Shown: positions 8,774 through 16,616 of the stretch, piece by piece | Position numbering within the stretch: position 1 is the stretch's first letter | Layout of the letters: each line of letters begins with the position of its first letter | DNA from: Acidobacteriaceae bacterium | GTDB taxonomy: Bacteria; Acidobacteriota; Terriglobia; Terriglobales; Acidobacteriaceae | Assembly (NCBI GenBank): GCA_030041305.1 | Contig: JASHOC010000200.1 | Span: 1-33,589, forward strand | DNA: 33,589 bases | Direction: 5' to 3' | Notes under the pieces: generated by a model | Told to the model about the DNA's origin: nothing | Seen by the model: only the letters and a program-made list of their open reading frames with translations | The model's database searches: none | Translations under genes and position numbers: made by a program

Positions 8774-8789
8774 TGTTCCACGTGGAACA
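8774..8789. other. parS site 2
   Basis: TGTTCCACGTGGAACA is a perfect 16-bp palindrome starting 44 bp after site 1. Two sites so close, both with C rather than T at position 5, suggest that this lineage's ParB prefers TTCCACGTGGAA. Confidence 0.92.
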
Positions 8790-8865
8790 AATGCCATTTT
8801 TTGTCGATTCTCGCGCGGGGCACGTAGCGCCAAGGACACGCCGTTTCTGTCTAAATTCGGCCAGC

Positions 8866-9004
8866 TTTTCCACCGCGCCGCATTTATCCCCGCGGCACGA
8901 GCCCAATTTTCGACCCTGATCGAACCTTTTGTGCTTCAGTCATTTGCCGACCGCAGGTCCTTCCCATTCCGCGCGCTTTCCACAGCTTTGGCGAATTCTC
9001 CACA
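8866..9004 (+). other. Cluster of DnaA-box-like 9-mers, possible origin component
   Basis: Four words resemble TTATCCACA on the plus strand: TTTTCCACC (8866), TTATCCCCG (8884), CTTTCCACA (8976) and TTCTCCACA (8996, 8 of 9). They lie between parS and parA, a region that adjoins oriC in many bacteria. No strongly AT-rich unwinding element is evident, so origin function is only suggested. Confidence 0.35.
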
Positions 9005-9052
9005 GCGCAAAGTTCTGCACGCGCGGACCACCTCCCGGTACTCTTGAATTCC

Positions 9053-9898
9053 ATGGGTAAAACTCTCGGCGTGGTGAATCAAAAGGGCGGAGTGGGTAAA
9101 ACCACGACAGCCATCAACCTTTCCGCCTGCCTCGCCATCGAGGGACTCAAAGTTCTACTTGCCGACTGTGATCCGCAGGCAAACGCTTCTTCGGGCCTTG
9201 GCCTGCAACGTGACGACAATCGTCATTCGGTTTACGACGCACTGGTGGGCGAGTGTCCGGCCGAACAGGCGATTCTCCCCACCACAATCGAGCGTCTGTG
9301 GCTCTTGCCCGGCTCGAAGAACCTCACCGGGATCAACATTGAGCTGGCCGGCGCGCCGGATCGCGCAGTTCGCCTCCGGCGGGCGCTGGAGCCGATTCAG
9401 GGAAACTACGACCTGATTGTTCTCGACTGTCCGCCTGCACTCGACCTGCTTACACTGAACGTCCTTGCCGCAGCCGAGATACTGATTGTTCCGATGCAAG
9501 CCGAGTATTTTGCACTGGAGGGAATCTCAGAGCTGATCTCAACCCTTGAACGCGTGCGCTCGGCATTCAACCCCGAACTCACGATTGAGGGTGTCCTTTT
9601 GACGATGTACGATGATCGCACGAACCTTGCTCAGCAAGTGACCGACACGCTGCGCGAACATTTTCGTGAGCGGCTTTACCGAACCGTGATCCCGCGCAAT
9701 GTTCGGCTGGCTGAGGCGCCGAGCCACGGAAAGCCGGTGGCGCTCTATGACGCCCGATCTCGCGGCAGTGAAGCCTATTTCGAACTCGCGGGAGAGTTTC
9801 TGGCGCGCAACAAAATGGAGCAGCATCGAACGGCGGAGCGCACAGTCGCGAAGCCTAGCCGTCCTGAGCCCAGGGTCAGATTTTGGCCCTACTCTTAA
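9053..9898 (+). CDS. parA: Chromosome partitioning ATPase ParA (Soj)
   Basis: This 281-residue deviant-Walker ATPase drives segregation of ParB-parS complexes. It opens [19 protein letters not shown], with the signature-lysine Walker A at 11-18, then [17 protein letters not shown] (Walker A'), [13 protein letters not shown] (Walker B) and [17 protein letters not shown], typical of chromosomal Soj proteins. I prefer the ATG at 9053 to the in-frame TTG at 9044. There is no Shine-Dalgarno; TACTCT eight bases upstream could be a -10 box of a leaderless message. parB follows 106 bp later. Confidence 0.96.
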   Translation: MGKTLGVVNQKGGVGKTTTAINLSACLAIEGLKVLLADCDPQANASSGLGLQRDDNRHSVYDALVGECPAEQAILPTTIERLWLLPGSKNLTGINIELAGAPDRAVRLRRALEPIQGNYDLIVLDCPPALDLLTLNVLAAAEILIVPMQAEYFALEGISELISTLERVRSAFNPELTIEGVLLTMYDDRTNLAQQVTDTLREHFRERLYRTVIPRNVRLAEAPSHGKPVALYDARSRGSEAYFELAGEFLARNKMEQHRTAERTVAKPSRPEPRVRFWPYS

Positions 9899-10004
9899 TC
9901 GGGAAAAACCGAGCTTGCGGTCGACCGATTCGATTGGCATTCTGCCGCAATGTTGGCTTTCATTCCCGCCTTCTTCCGGCGGAATGAGGGAGAAGGGAAT
10001 TGGA

Positions 10005-10898
10005 ATGATGAACACGGCCCCCTCAGAATCGAAACGTCGCGCGTTGGGGAAGGGGTTAGATTCCCTTCTCCCCCGGTCCATCGCTCCCGCTTTGGAAGCT
10101 GAGAGCGGACGCCCCCGGGAGATCCCCCTCGAAGACATCGATCCCAATCCGTTCCAGACCCGTTCGCATGTTAACGAGGAACAATTGGCTGAACTCGCGG
10201 CCTCGATTAGCGCCAATGGCGTGGTGCAGCCGGTGCTGGTGCGCCCATTGGCCAGTGGACGTTTCCAGTTGATCGCCGGCGAGCGGCGCTGGCGCGCTTC
10301 AAAGATCGCAGGCAAGATGACGATTCCGGCCATCCTGCGCCAAGTCTCCGATGAGCAGGCGATGGAGATCACGATTGTCGAGAATCTTCAGCGCGCGGAC
10401 CTCAATCCGATGGAGCAGGCGCGCGCTTTCGAGCGGTTGGCGCGTGAGTTCCACATGACCCAGGAGCAGATGGCTCATCGCACGGGAAAGGACCGCGCCA
10501 CGGTCGCCAATTTCCTTCGACTGCTTCGACTTCCCTCCAGTGTGCAGGCCCGCGTCGAGTCGGGCGAGCTGAGCTTCGGACACGCTCGCGCCCTGCTCGC
10601 GTTCGAGCATGCCGAGGAAATGGAAAAAGCGGCGCAGCGAGTGGCCGCACTTTCGCTTTCTGTTCGCCAGACCGAGAGCTATGTGCAGGGACGGCTGAAC
10701 CCGGAAAAAGCCGGCCCCCAAAAATCCAAACCTGCGCCGCCGATGGATCCCAACGTTCGTGACGCCCAGGAGCGCCTGCAGCGCGCATTAGGACTCAAAG
10801 TCATCATCGAGGACCACAGCGGCCACGGTAAGGTCGTCATCGAGTACGCCCGCCTGGAAGACTTCGACGCGCTCATGGAACGGTTGACGGGGGCGTAA
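10005..10898 (+). CDS. parB: Chromosome partitioning protein ParB (Spo0J)
   Basis: This 297-residue CTP-dependent DNA clamp binds parS and spreads. Domains in order: the N-terminal basic ParA-stimulating motif RRALGKGLDSLLP (11-23), the ParB/Srx nucleotide domain with GERRWRA (92-98) and ENLQRADLNPMEQA (126-139), a helix-turn-helix at about 150-177 (TQEQMAHRTGKDRATVANF), a linker rich in K and P, and a C-terminal dimerisation segment (residues 244-297). The open frame extends to 9699 inside parA, but the ATG at 10005 follows an AAGGG site at 7-base spacing and gives the usual length. The two parS sites upstream of parA are its probable targets. Confidence 0.95.
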   Translation: MMNTAPSESKRRALGKGLDSLLPRSIAPALEAESGRPREIPLEDIDPNPFQTRSHVNEEQLAELAASISANGVVQPVLVRPLASGRFQLIAGERRWRASKIAGKMTIPAILRQVSDEQAMEITIVENLQRADLNPMEQARAFERLAREFHMTQEQMAHRTGKDRATVANFLRLLRLPSSVQARVESGELSFGHARALLAFEHAEEMEKAAQRVAALSLSVRQTESYVQGRLNPEKAGPQKSKPAPPMDPNVRDAQERLQRALGLKVIIEDHSGHGKVVIEYARLEDFDALMERLTGA

Positions 10899-10913
10899 CC
10901 GGCGGCGCGGAAA

Positions 10914-11891
10914 TCAAAACTCCGGTTCACTGCCGCCTTGTGTGCGCATGGCGCGTTGTTTAGATTCCTGGAGCAATTGATCGAACTCGGACCGCGGCAT
11001 CGTGAGTTTTTCAGGATGCTGGTCGATCCATTTGGTGAAGGCGTCATATTTGGCCGCGTCCCAACCACCCTCAAACTGGCCGCCATTTTTGCCCTCGCGG
11101 TTGAGCTCGAAGTTGTAGTCGTCGGTGAGGGAGGTGAATTCCGCCGAGGCGACGGCTTGTTCGGCCAGGATGGCGGGAATGATGAGCACACCTTCCTCGG
11201 GTTTGCCCAGCACCAGGTCTCCGGGGAGGACCACCGCCTGGCCAATGCGGACAGGCACATTGATTCCAGTCAGCTCCATATCCTGCCAAGCGGTGGGATC
11301 ATAGCCCTTATACATTCCGTTGAAATTCGGAATTTCGCGGAGCTCCTCCTGGTCACGGACGCCGGCGTCGAAGATAAAGCCGGCGTGAGTATGACCGGCA
11401 ATGCCGTTGCCGAGATTCGACCCAATCAATGTTCCGTATTCGATCTTGCCCCACCCGTCGGCGACGTAGACATCGCCTTCGACCAACTCCGCGATCGGCC
11501 AACTGTTGGTTCCGGTGGCGACACGGTCCTCCGATTTGCCCTCGGCAATGATTGCTTTCCGCATATCTGGCCGCGTGGGCATGTATTGAGCAGTCAGGGC
11601 CCGGCCCACAATCGGCTTCTCGTCGGTCATGTGAAGAGCCTGCCAATCGCCTTCGTATTGGGAGCGATAGCCGTGCGAGCGCAGATAGCCCCAAATGTCC
11701 TCGACGCTCATGCTGGCTGCGCGTTTGAGCAGATCATCGGGGACCTTCGGCCGCCCGTCGGGGAAGCGGTCACCCTTCCAATCCGAGGTGTAGAAAAGGA
11801 TCTGTTCCCGGGTTTGCTTCACCTGCGCGAACGCCGGAGCCGCATTGCCCACCGCAAACGCAATCAGAATGCCAACTGTTAAGCGTTTCAT
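10914..11891 (-). CDS. Exported RraA-like / HMG aldolase-family protein
   Basis: The 325-residue product has a clear signal peptide (MKRLTVGILIAFAVGNAAPAFAQ, cleavage likely after AFA), so it is exported, which is unusual for a family that is mostly cytoplasmic. The core matches the RraA-like fold of 4-hydroxy-4-methyl-2-oxoglutarate aldolases: GRALTAQYMPTRPDM, EGDVYVADGWG, LGNGIAGHTHAGFIFDAGVRD with the conserved R179-D180 pair, then IGQAVVLPGDLVLG. The ATG at 11891 has GGAGAGG nine bases upstream; the frame can be extended to a GTG at 11909. It converges on parB with a 15-bp gap. Aldolase activity is possible but unproven; the exported form may have another role. Confidence 0.8.
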   Translation of the reverse strand: MKRLTVGILIAFAVGNAAPAFAQVKQTREQILFYTSDWKGDRFPDGRPKVPDDLLKRAASMSVEDIWGYLRSHGYRSQYEGDWQALHMTDEKPIVGRALTAQYMPTRPDMRKAIIAEGKSEDRVATGTNSWPIAELVEGDVYVADGWGKIEYGTLIGSNLGNGIAGHTHAGFIFDAGVRDQEELREIPNFNGMYKGYDPTAWQDMELTGINVPVRIGQAVVLPGDLVLGKPEEGVLIIPAILAEQAVASAEFTSLTDDYNFELNREGKNGGQFEGGWDAAKYDAFTKWIDQHPEKLTMPRSEFDQLLQESKQRAMRTQGGSEPEF

Positions 11892-12244
11892 GCAATTAGA
11901 CCTCTCCACATTATGTTTTTATAGCGGTAAATCCTCGAAGAATAAAGAAGCAACCTCGCCGTGCACCGAGATAGTTTACGCAACAATTGCCCATTCATAG
12001 GGATACGTGACACACGCTAGCGGAGCCGCACTGAGCATGTCAAGAGGGAAAGAGGCCGCGCGGAGGAGGGACTGGAGAGCGGAAACGCGGAGGGTACGGT
12101 TCTTCTATTCGACAGTGAACGTCTGGACGATATGCCGCCGGCGGACTACACATTGACGAATCGAGAAGGAAGAAAGGGTCGGCGGCGCAATCAACCAGAC
12201 AGGATCGGCCGCGTGTCGTTTGCAGCCGTGGGCAGCGAAAATAT
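11892..12244. other. Intergenic region, no gene seen
   Basis: The part nearest the RraA-like gene is AT-rich and likely holds its promoter. The rest is purine-rich without a credible frame. A plus-strand frame runs from 12132 into the transposase remnant, but its first part does not look like transposase. Confidence 0.4.
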
Positions 12245-12500
12245 TCGACCATGGCGCGTCAAATTGGATCGCGATCGGGCCGGGTTGCCGACCTTTTGCC
12301 GCTTCCCCAAACACTTGCGGCGCAAGCTGCGCACGATCCATGTCATCGAACACTGCTTCGCCGAAGTTCGGCGCAGGACCCGGCCCATGGTTTGCTTTGT
12401 CATCATGCAATCGGTGGATCGAAACATCTACTCCATCTTCCAGAGATTCAATCTGAAATGGAAAACCCGCACCCTCCGTCTATTTACACAAGCAGTTTGA
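12245..12500 (+). pseudogene. IS256 (mutator) family transposase, C-terminal remnant
   Basis: The last ~85 codons of an open frame match the C-terminus of IS256-type transposases: RKLRTIHVIEHCFAEVRRRT (family consensus LRTTNxIERxFxEVRRRT), RPMVCFVIMQSVDRNIYSIF and WKTRTLRLFTQAV with a natural stop at 12498-12500. The DDE domain and N-terminus are missing, so this is a dead fragment. It ends only 22 bp before the promoter of the initiator tRNA. Family call is from memory of the consensus. Confidence 0.75.
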
Positions 12501-12522
12501 CGTCACCTGAGCGTGGTCGAAT

Positions 12523-12551
12523 TTGACCGTCATCTCCTTGATTGTTAGAAT
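12523..12551 (+). promoter_or_regulatory. Sigma-70 type promoter of the initiator tRNA
   Basis: TTGACC (12523-12528), a 17-bp spacer and TAGAAT (12546-12551) match consensus at 5 of 6 in each box. The predicted +1 falls at about 12557-12558, the first or second base of the mature tRNA, leaving essentially no 5' leader. Confidence 0.7.
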
Positions 12552-12556
12552 CACGT

Positions 12557-12633
<77 letters not shown>

Positions 12634-12660
12634 ATCAAGCCTCTGATTATGAGGTACTTA

Positions 12661-12688
12661 GAAAAGGCCGCCGGTGAGCGGCCTTTTC
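12661..12688 (+). terminator. Rho-independent terminator after tRNA-fMet
   Basis: GAAAAGGCCGC and GCGGCCTTTTC form an 11-bp stem around the loop CGGTGA, with the U run inside the 3' arm. It lies 27 bp after the tRNA and should end its transcript. Confidence 0.85.
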
Positions 12689-12747
12689 CATTTCATGCTG
12701 AAAGTTCCGTAAAAAGTCCGCTTTCCTGTAGCGACAAAAAGCTTGCT

Positions 12748-12868
12748 TCTATAGCGGTTCTCCAATTGGTGTAGAGCAGAACCTCGAACGTTGAGTGGCG
12801 TTTTTCCCAAGAAAACGCCACCTGGCACGCCCCTCAAAACTCCACGGGAATTGGAGAACCGCCGTAGA
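12748..12868. repeat. 121-bp palindromic element with internal hairpin
   Basis: TCTATAGCGGTTCTCCAATT (12748-12767) is matched at 18 of 20 by the complement of 12849-12868. Inside it, GTGGCGTTTT (12795-12804) and AAAACGCCAC (12812-12821) form a perfect 10-bp hairpin. It has no coding content. The nested design resembles a miniature transposable or REP-like unit. Its right end abuts the next element, which appears to have inserted at its edge. Confidence 0.65.
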
Positions 12869-13048
12869 GCCTGTTATTAACTTTGCGCCCGTAAATCCAA
12901 TGGAATCAGCATGGAATTTTTGAAGGTACAACAAGACAAATGGAAATCGTAGGCGCAGCCGGAACCGAGCATCCCCAGAATCCGCGTTTTGCTGGGATTT
13001 TCGGCATTTTGCTCGCTTGCGGCACCCTTCAAAGTTAATAACAGGCTC
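12867..13048. mobile_element. Candidate 182-bp MITE with 19-bp perfect terminal repeats
   Basis: GAGCCTGTTATTAACTTTG at 12867-12885 is repeated exactly in inverted orientation at 13030-13048, and a TA dinucleotide flanks both ends (12865-12866 and 13049-13050). The 144-bp interior has no transposase. Perfect ends, small size and TA flanks fit a non-autonomous element of the Tc1/IS630 or IS5-related kind. The TA is palindromic, so it is only weak evidence of target duplication. Confidence 0.7.
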
Positions 13049-13788
13049 TAGCCTGGCTCAGATAGTGTGCAATTCGAACAGGCGACGCCGGAGTTTTGGA
13101 AGCTGTATTACGAGGGAGCCGCGGCCAAGACCGACTTCGTCCCAGCGAGCGGGCTGTCTCGCCTCCAGGCGCGGTGGCCGGCAGCCGAAAGCGCCACTGC
13201 CGAGCAGCCCCAACAGCTCTCTGCTCCCTGGCTTCCCGGCCCGTGCAGCGCGGCGCACCATGGAGCTGCCGCCATCGGCGCCCATTCCAGACCTGTCTTA
13301 CACCGCCCCTTGCCGGTCGAACGGTTTTGTCAGCCGGCCATCCGGCGTCTTACACCCGTCTTACATTTGTCTTACGGATGCCTTACGTGGGTCTTGCAGC
13401 GCAAGAGCCCGTAAGACAACCCGCGGAGAGCCTTTCCTGTCTCGCTCTGGCGTCTTACCACCGGTGCACCCCCAATCGAGAGGTGTTTCTCCACCGGTTC
13501 CACTTTTCCAAAGAGATAGTTTTGTTAGACTGAGATTTCCGTTTTAGAAGCTAGATCGGGCGGTCCTCGAAGATTCGCAGGAAAAAACCGGCCGTTGGCA
13601 GGCTTCTTCGTGCCGGACCACGCATTTCTCCATCGTCCGCCAACGCCATCGTTCTACGGGATCCGTTCGTCTTGGAGTGAATTGAGTTGCGTCGGACGAC
13701 CGCAAGGGAATTCCTCCCATGACTTCGGCGGAGCCGGCTTCAGGAGACCTCCCTCGGAATTCTTCGATTCGGAAATCGGGAGTGTGCG
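13049..13788. other. 740-bp region without a convincing gene
   Basis: Several short frames are open (for example 13067-13414 and 13017-13547), but none has a ribosome binding site and family-like content together; they look like chance frames in GC-rich DNA. The region does hold the GTCTTAC array listed separately and leads into the carboxylesterase. Confidence 0.45.
13295..13458. promoter_or_regulatory. GTCTTAC heptamer array with 11-bp phasing
   Basis: Heptamers start at 13347, 13358, 13369, 13380 and 13391 (GTCTTAC x3, GCCTTAC, GTCTTGC), each separated by exactly 4 bp. Perfect outlying copies lie at 13295 and 13452, and an inverted copy GTAAGAC at 13411. A 7+4 bp head-to-tail layout is the binding pattern of OmpR/PhoB-type response regulators. 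The array is about 330-490 bp upstream of the carboxylesterase start. The pattern is directly visible; the regulator is inferred. Confidence 0.55.
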
Positions 13789-15390
13789 ATGCAAACTGGC
13801 ATGCGAACATTGCGGACCTTGGCGGGAATCGGGGTCGTTGTGGGGTTATGTGCGTCTGTTCACTGCGACTCACTGAAGGTGAATACAAAGCAAGGCGCCG
13901 TGCGCGGTAAATTGATTCATGACCGCCAGGTCAAGGCGTTTCTCGGGATTCCGTATTCGGCTCCGCCGGTAGGCGAATTGCGCTGGAGGGCGCCGCAACC
14001 ACCCCGGCAATGGAAGGGGGAACGAGACGCAACAAAGTTCGGCGCACATTGCATGCAGCTTCAAATCCCGAACGACGATACAGTGTTCCAAGACAGCGGA
14101 CAGAGCGAGGACTGTCTTTTCCTGAACATCTACACTCCCGCAACCGCGGACAGCAAAAGCGAACTGTCGGTGATGTTCTGGATCCACGGCGGAGGCTACT
14201 TAGTTGGCTCCGGCTCAGAACCGCGATTCGACGGCGACTTCCTGCCCACGAAAGGCGTCGTCCTGGTTACCATCAACTATCGCCTGAATGTTTTCGGGTT
14301 TCTGGCCACGGCGGAACTGGCGAGGGAGTCTGGTGGGGCGGCGGGAAATTACGGCCTTTTGGACGTGGTAGCCGCGCTCCATTGGGTCAGGGACAATATC
14401 GCGGGATTTGGCGGTGACCCGAACAACGTGACCATTTTCGGCGAAAGCGTGGGATCGGTTGCGGTGAGCCTGCTGATGGCGTCGAATTTAGCGCGAGGCT
14501 TGTTTCAGAAGGCCATTGGAGAGAGCGGCAGCGCGCTGGGCGCCGGCTTACCCGGTAGTTTAGCTGTAACCGAGCCGCTGGCGAAACGCGAACAGAGAGA
14601 TGAAAAGTGGCTCGCCTCTCTGCATGTAACAACACTCGCGGAACCGCGCTCGTTGCCCGCGACAACAATTCTTGAAGCGACGAGGAACAGGCCTGCGTTT
14701 TGGCAGGACATCGACGGAAAGTTGCTCACAGAACCGGTGGCCGACACTTATGCAGCTGGAAAACAGGCTCATATCCCGTTGCTGGCGGGATGGAACCGAG
14801 AGGAGAGCAGTCCTGCGCCGAGAGGAATGACAACAGAGAACTGGAATACGTATGCATCCACACAATTCGGCGAACGGGCTGGGGATTTTCTCCGACTTTA
14901 TCCGGGAAAGACCGATCAACAGGCCACGCTGTCGGCGCAAGATTACCAAAGCGACACGTTTATCGGCTTCGGTATGTGGGAGTGGATCGAGACCCACCGG
15001 ATGACCGGATTTCCGGAGAACAATCCGTCATCTTTAGATGGAAAGGCGCCAGCGCTGCCGCTCTATCGGTATCGTTTCGAACTGGCGGCGCCGCCGAGCA
15101 AATTCCATCCGGGCTCGTTTGCCTTCCACGGTGACGAATTAGAGTATGTTTTTGGAACCTTGGATACGCGGCCTGGCTCGGTTTGGCGCTCTGAGGACCG
15201 CATGCTGAGCGACCAAATGATGAGTTACTGGACCAATTTTGCCAAGACGAGTAACCCGAACGGACCGGGACTTCCGTTGTGGCCGAGTTACGATGGCGAT
15301 AACACCCTGATCCATCTGGACAAGTCCATTACTTCCGGACCCGATAACCTGCGCCCGCGATACGAGTTCCTACGGAAGTTATTTCAGTAA
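13789..15390 (+). CDS. Exported type B carboxylesterase
   Basis: This 533-residue alpha/beta hydrolase of the carboxylesterase/p-nitrobenzyl esterase family has a signal sequence (hydrophobic at about 8-24). Family marks: SEDCLFLNIYTP (106-117), oxyanion HGGGY (133-137), the nucleophile in GESVG with S220 (usual form GESAG), the acid in NREES (E338 or E339) and the catalytic FHGDELEYVFG with H447. ATG 13789 follows GGGAG at 6-base spacing; ATG 13801 is an alternative. It should hydrolyse ester substrates in the periplasm or outside. It is monocistronic and converges on the oxidoreductase gene; the heptamer array lies upstream. Confidence 0.93.
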   Translation: MQTGMRTLRTLAGIGVVVGLCASVHCDSLKVNTKQGAVRGKLIHDRQVKAFLGIPYSAPPVGELRWRAPQPPRQWKGERDATKFGAHCMQLQIPNDDTVFQDSGQSEDCLFLNIYTPATADSKSELSVMFWIHGGGYLVGSGSEPRFDGDFLPTKGVVLVTINYRLNVFGFLATAELARESGGAAGNYGLLDVVAALHWVRDNIAGFGGDPNNVTIFGESVGSVAVSLLMASNLARGLFQKAIGESGSALGAGLPGSLAVTEPLAKREQRDEKWLASLHVTTLAEPRSLPATTILEATRNRPAFWQDIDGKLLTEPVADTYAAGKQAHIPLLAGWNREESSPAPRGMTTENWNTYASTQFGERAGDFLRLYPGKTDQQATLSAQDYQSDTFIGFGMWEWIETHRMTGFPENNPSSLDGKAPALPLYRYRFELAAPPSKFHPGSFAFHGDELEYVFGTLDTRPGSVWRSEDRMLSDQMMSYWTNFAKTSNPNGPGLPLWPSYDGDNTLIHLDKSITSGPDNLRPRYEFLRKLFQ

Positions 15391-15489
15391 GGGATGATGA
15401 TCCACCAGTCGGGTCGAGTTAGGCACTTTGGGCTCCCGGGCAAATCAAAACAAACCGGAAGCGACCGGGGGCAAACTCGCGCACTGAAG

Positions 15490-16503
15490 TTACGGTGCAA
15501 TCGGCGCCACAATCTCGGCAATCTCGACGCAGCGGTTTGATCGAACGCTTGCGTAAGCGGCTTCGACTACCGCAAATGTCTTTTCAAGATATTCGCGGGC
15601 TTCCGATTCGAAGGGCCGGCCGGTTTCGAGACAGGATATGAAGTGATGGAGCGTAGCATACACGCTATCACCGCGATATCCATTTAAAGAGTGATGTGCC
15701 CAGATCTTTACGCGTCCGGACCATATTTCACCCAGCGAGGTGATGCGAATAGCTCCCGATTCCCCATCGAAGATAGTCTCATCCAGAGACGGACCAGCGT
15801 CTTCATGGGCCAAGAAACTATGACCGTCGATCCATCCCACGACTTCGTTGGCGTGGCGCAAAGTGAGGATCGCCTGGTCCTCACCCTGTATACGCGGATT
15901 AACTCTTCTGGCTTGCGCATAGACCGATAAAATATCTCCAAACAGAAAGCGTGCTGTATCTATGTGGTGCACCAGCGTTTCATCGATTATCAGACGGCGG
16001 ATGTCACGAAAATAGGCCTGCTTTGGATAAGGTTTGTCGCCGCCTCCATCGTTCCATCGGCATCGGAATCCGTAGCCGAGAGGAGCGCCGATATCGCCCC
16101 TTGCAATCATCTTGTGCGCCGCTCGATACCAGGCCTGCCATCGCCAGTTATCGTGGATCATGAGCCGGACCCGGTTCGCTGCTGCGATTTCAACGATGCG
16201 GCAGGCGATCTCCCAATCTGGAGCCAGAGGTTTTTGGCACACAATGGCCAAGCCCTTTTCCGCAGCCCTGGAAATCAATTTCAGATGGGTATCCGAGCGC
16301 GTAACAATGTCGACAAAGTCGAGATCCTCGGCATTCAACATTTCGTCTGCGGAAGCATATGCATGCCCGGCGGCTGCCTGAGCCCGTTCGAGATAGCTGT
16401 CGCAAGCGGCCACAATCCGGACGTTAGGCATTCGCCTCCAAGCCTCCTGATGATGCTGAGAGAAGAACCCACACCCGATGATTCCGCCTTTGAAGACATT
16501 CAC
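15490..16503 (-). CDS. Gfo/Idh/MocA family oxidoreductase
   Basis: The 337-residue NAD(P)-dependent sugar or inositol-type dehydrogenase opens with the Rossmann loop GIIGCGFFSQHH (7-18). The usual E-K-P catalytic block is CQKPLAP with K91 (Q90 in place of E). Further on, ETLVHHIDTARFLFGD holds the conserved His/Asp pair. It starts at GTG 16503 with GGAGGAG ten bases upstream. It is the last gene of a same-strand run: receptor, PLP enzyme, this enzyme (113-bp gap). The substrate is unknown; the neighbours suggest oxidation of a sugar or hydroxy-amino-acid derivative. Confidence 0.9.
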   Translation of the reverse strand: MNVFKGGIIGCGFFSQHHQEAWRRMPNVRIVAACDSYLERAQAAAGHAYASADEMLNAEDLDFVDIVTRSDTHLKLISRAAEKGLAIVCQKPLAPDWEIACRIVEIAAANRVRLMIHDNWRWQAWYRAAHKMIARGDIGAPLGYGFRCRWNDGGGDKPYPKQAYFRDIRRLIIDETLVHHIDTARFLFGDILSVYAQARRVNPRIQGEDQAILTLRHANEVVGWIDGHSFLAHEDAGPSLDETIFDGESGAIRITSLGEIWSGRVKIWAHHSLNGYRGDSVYATLHHFISCLETGRPFESEAREYLEKTFAVVEAAYASVRSNRCVEIAEIVAPIAP

Positions 16504-16616
16504 GATTTTGTTACTCCTCCGGCAGCATAAGTGACCCGCGTCGACTTACGTCGATCGGCGCATGCGTTCGCGCGAAAAGCTCAAACTGAGCGACTCATTT
16601 GCCGAACGCGCCGAAC

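Noticed and set aside
13347..13397. CRISPR array
   Set aside because: The repeats are 7 bp with 4-bp spacers, far too short, and no cas gene is present.
13067..13414. 115-codon frame downstream of the MITE
   Set aside because: No Shine-Dalgarno, no recognisable domain, and the second half is translated from the GTCTTAC array.
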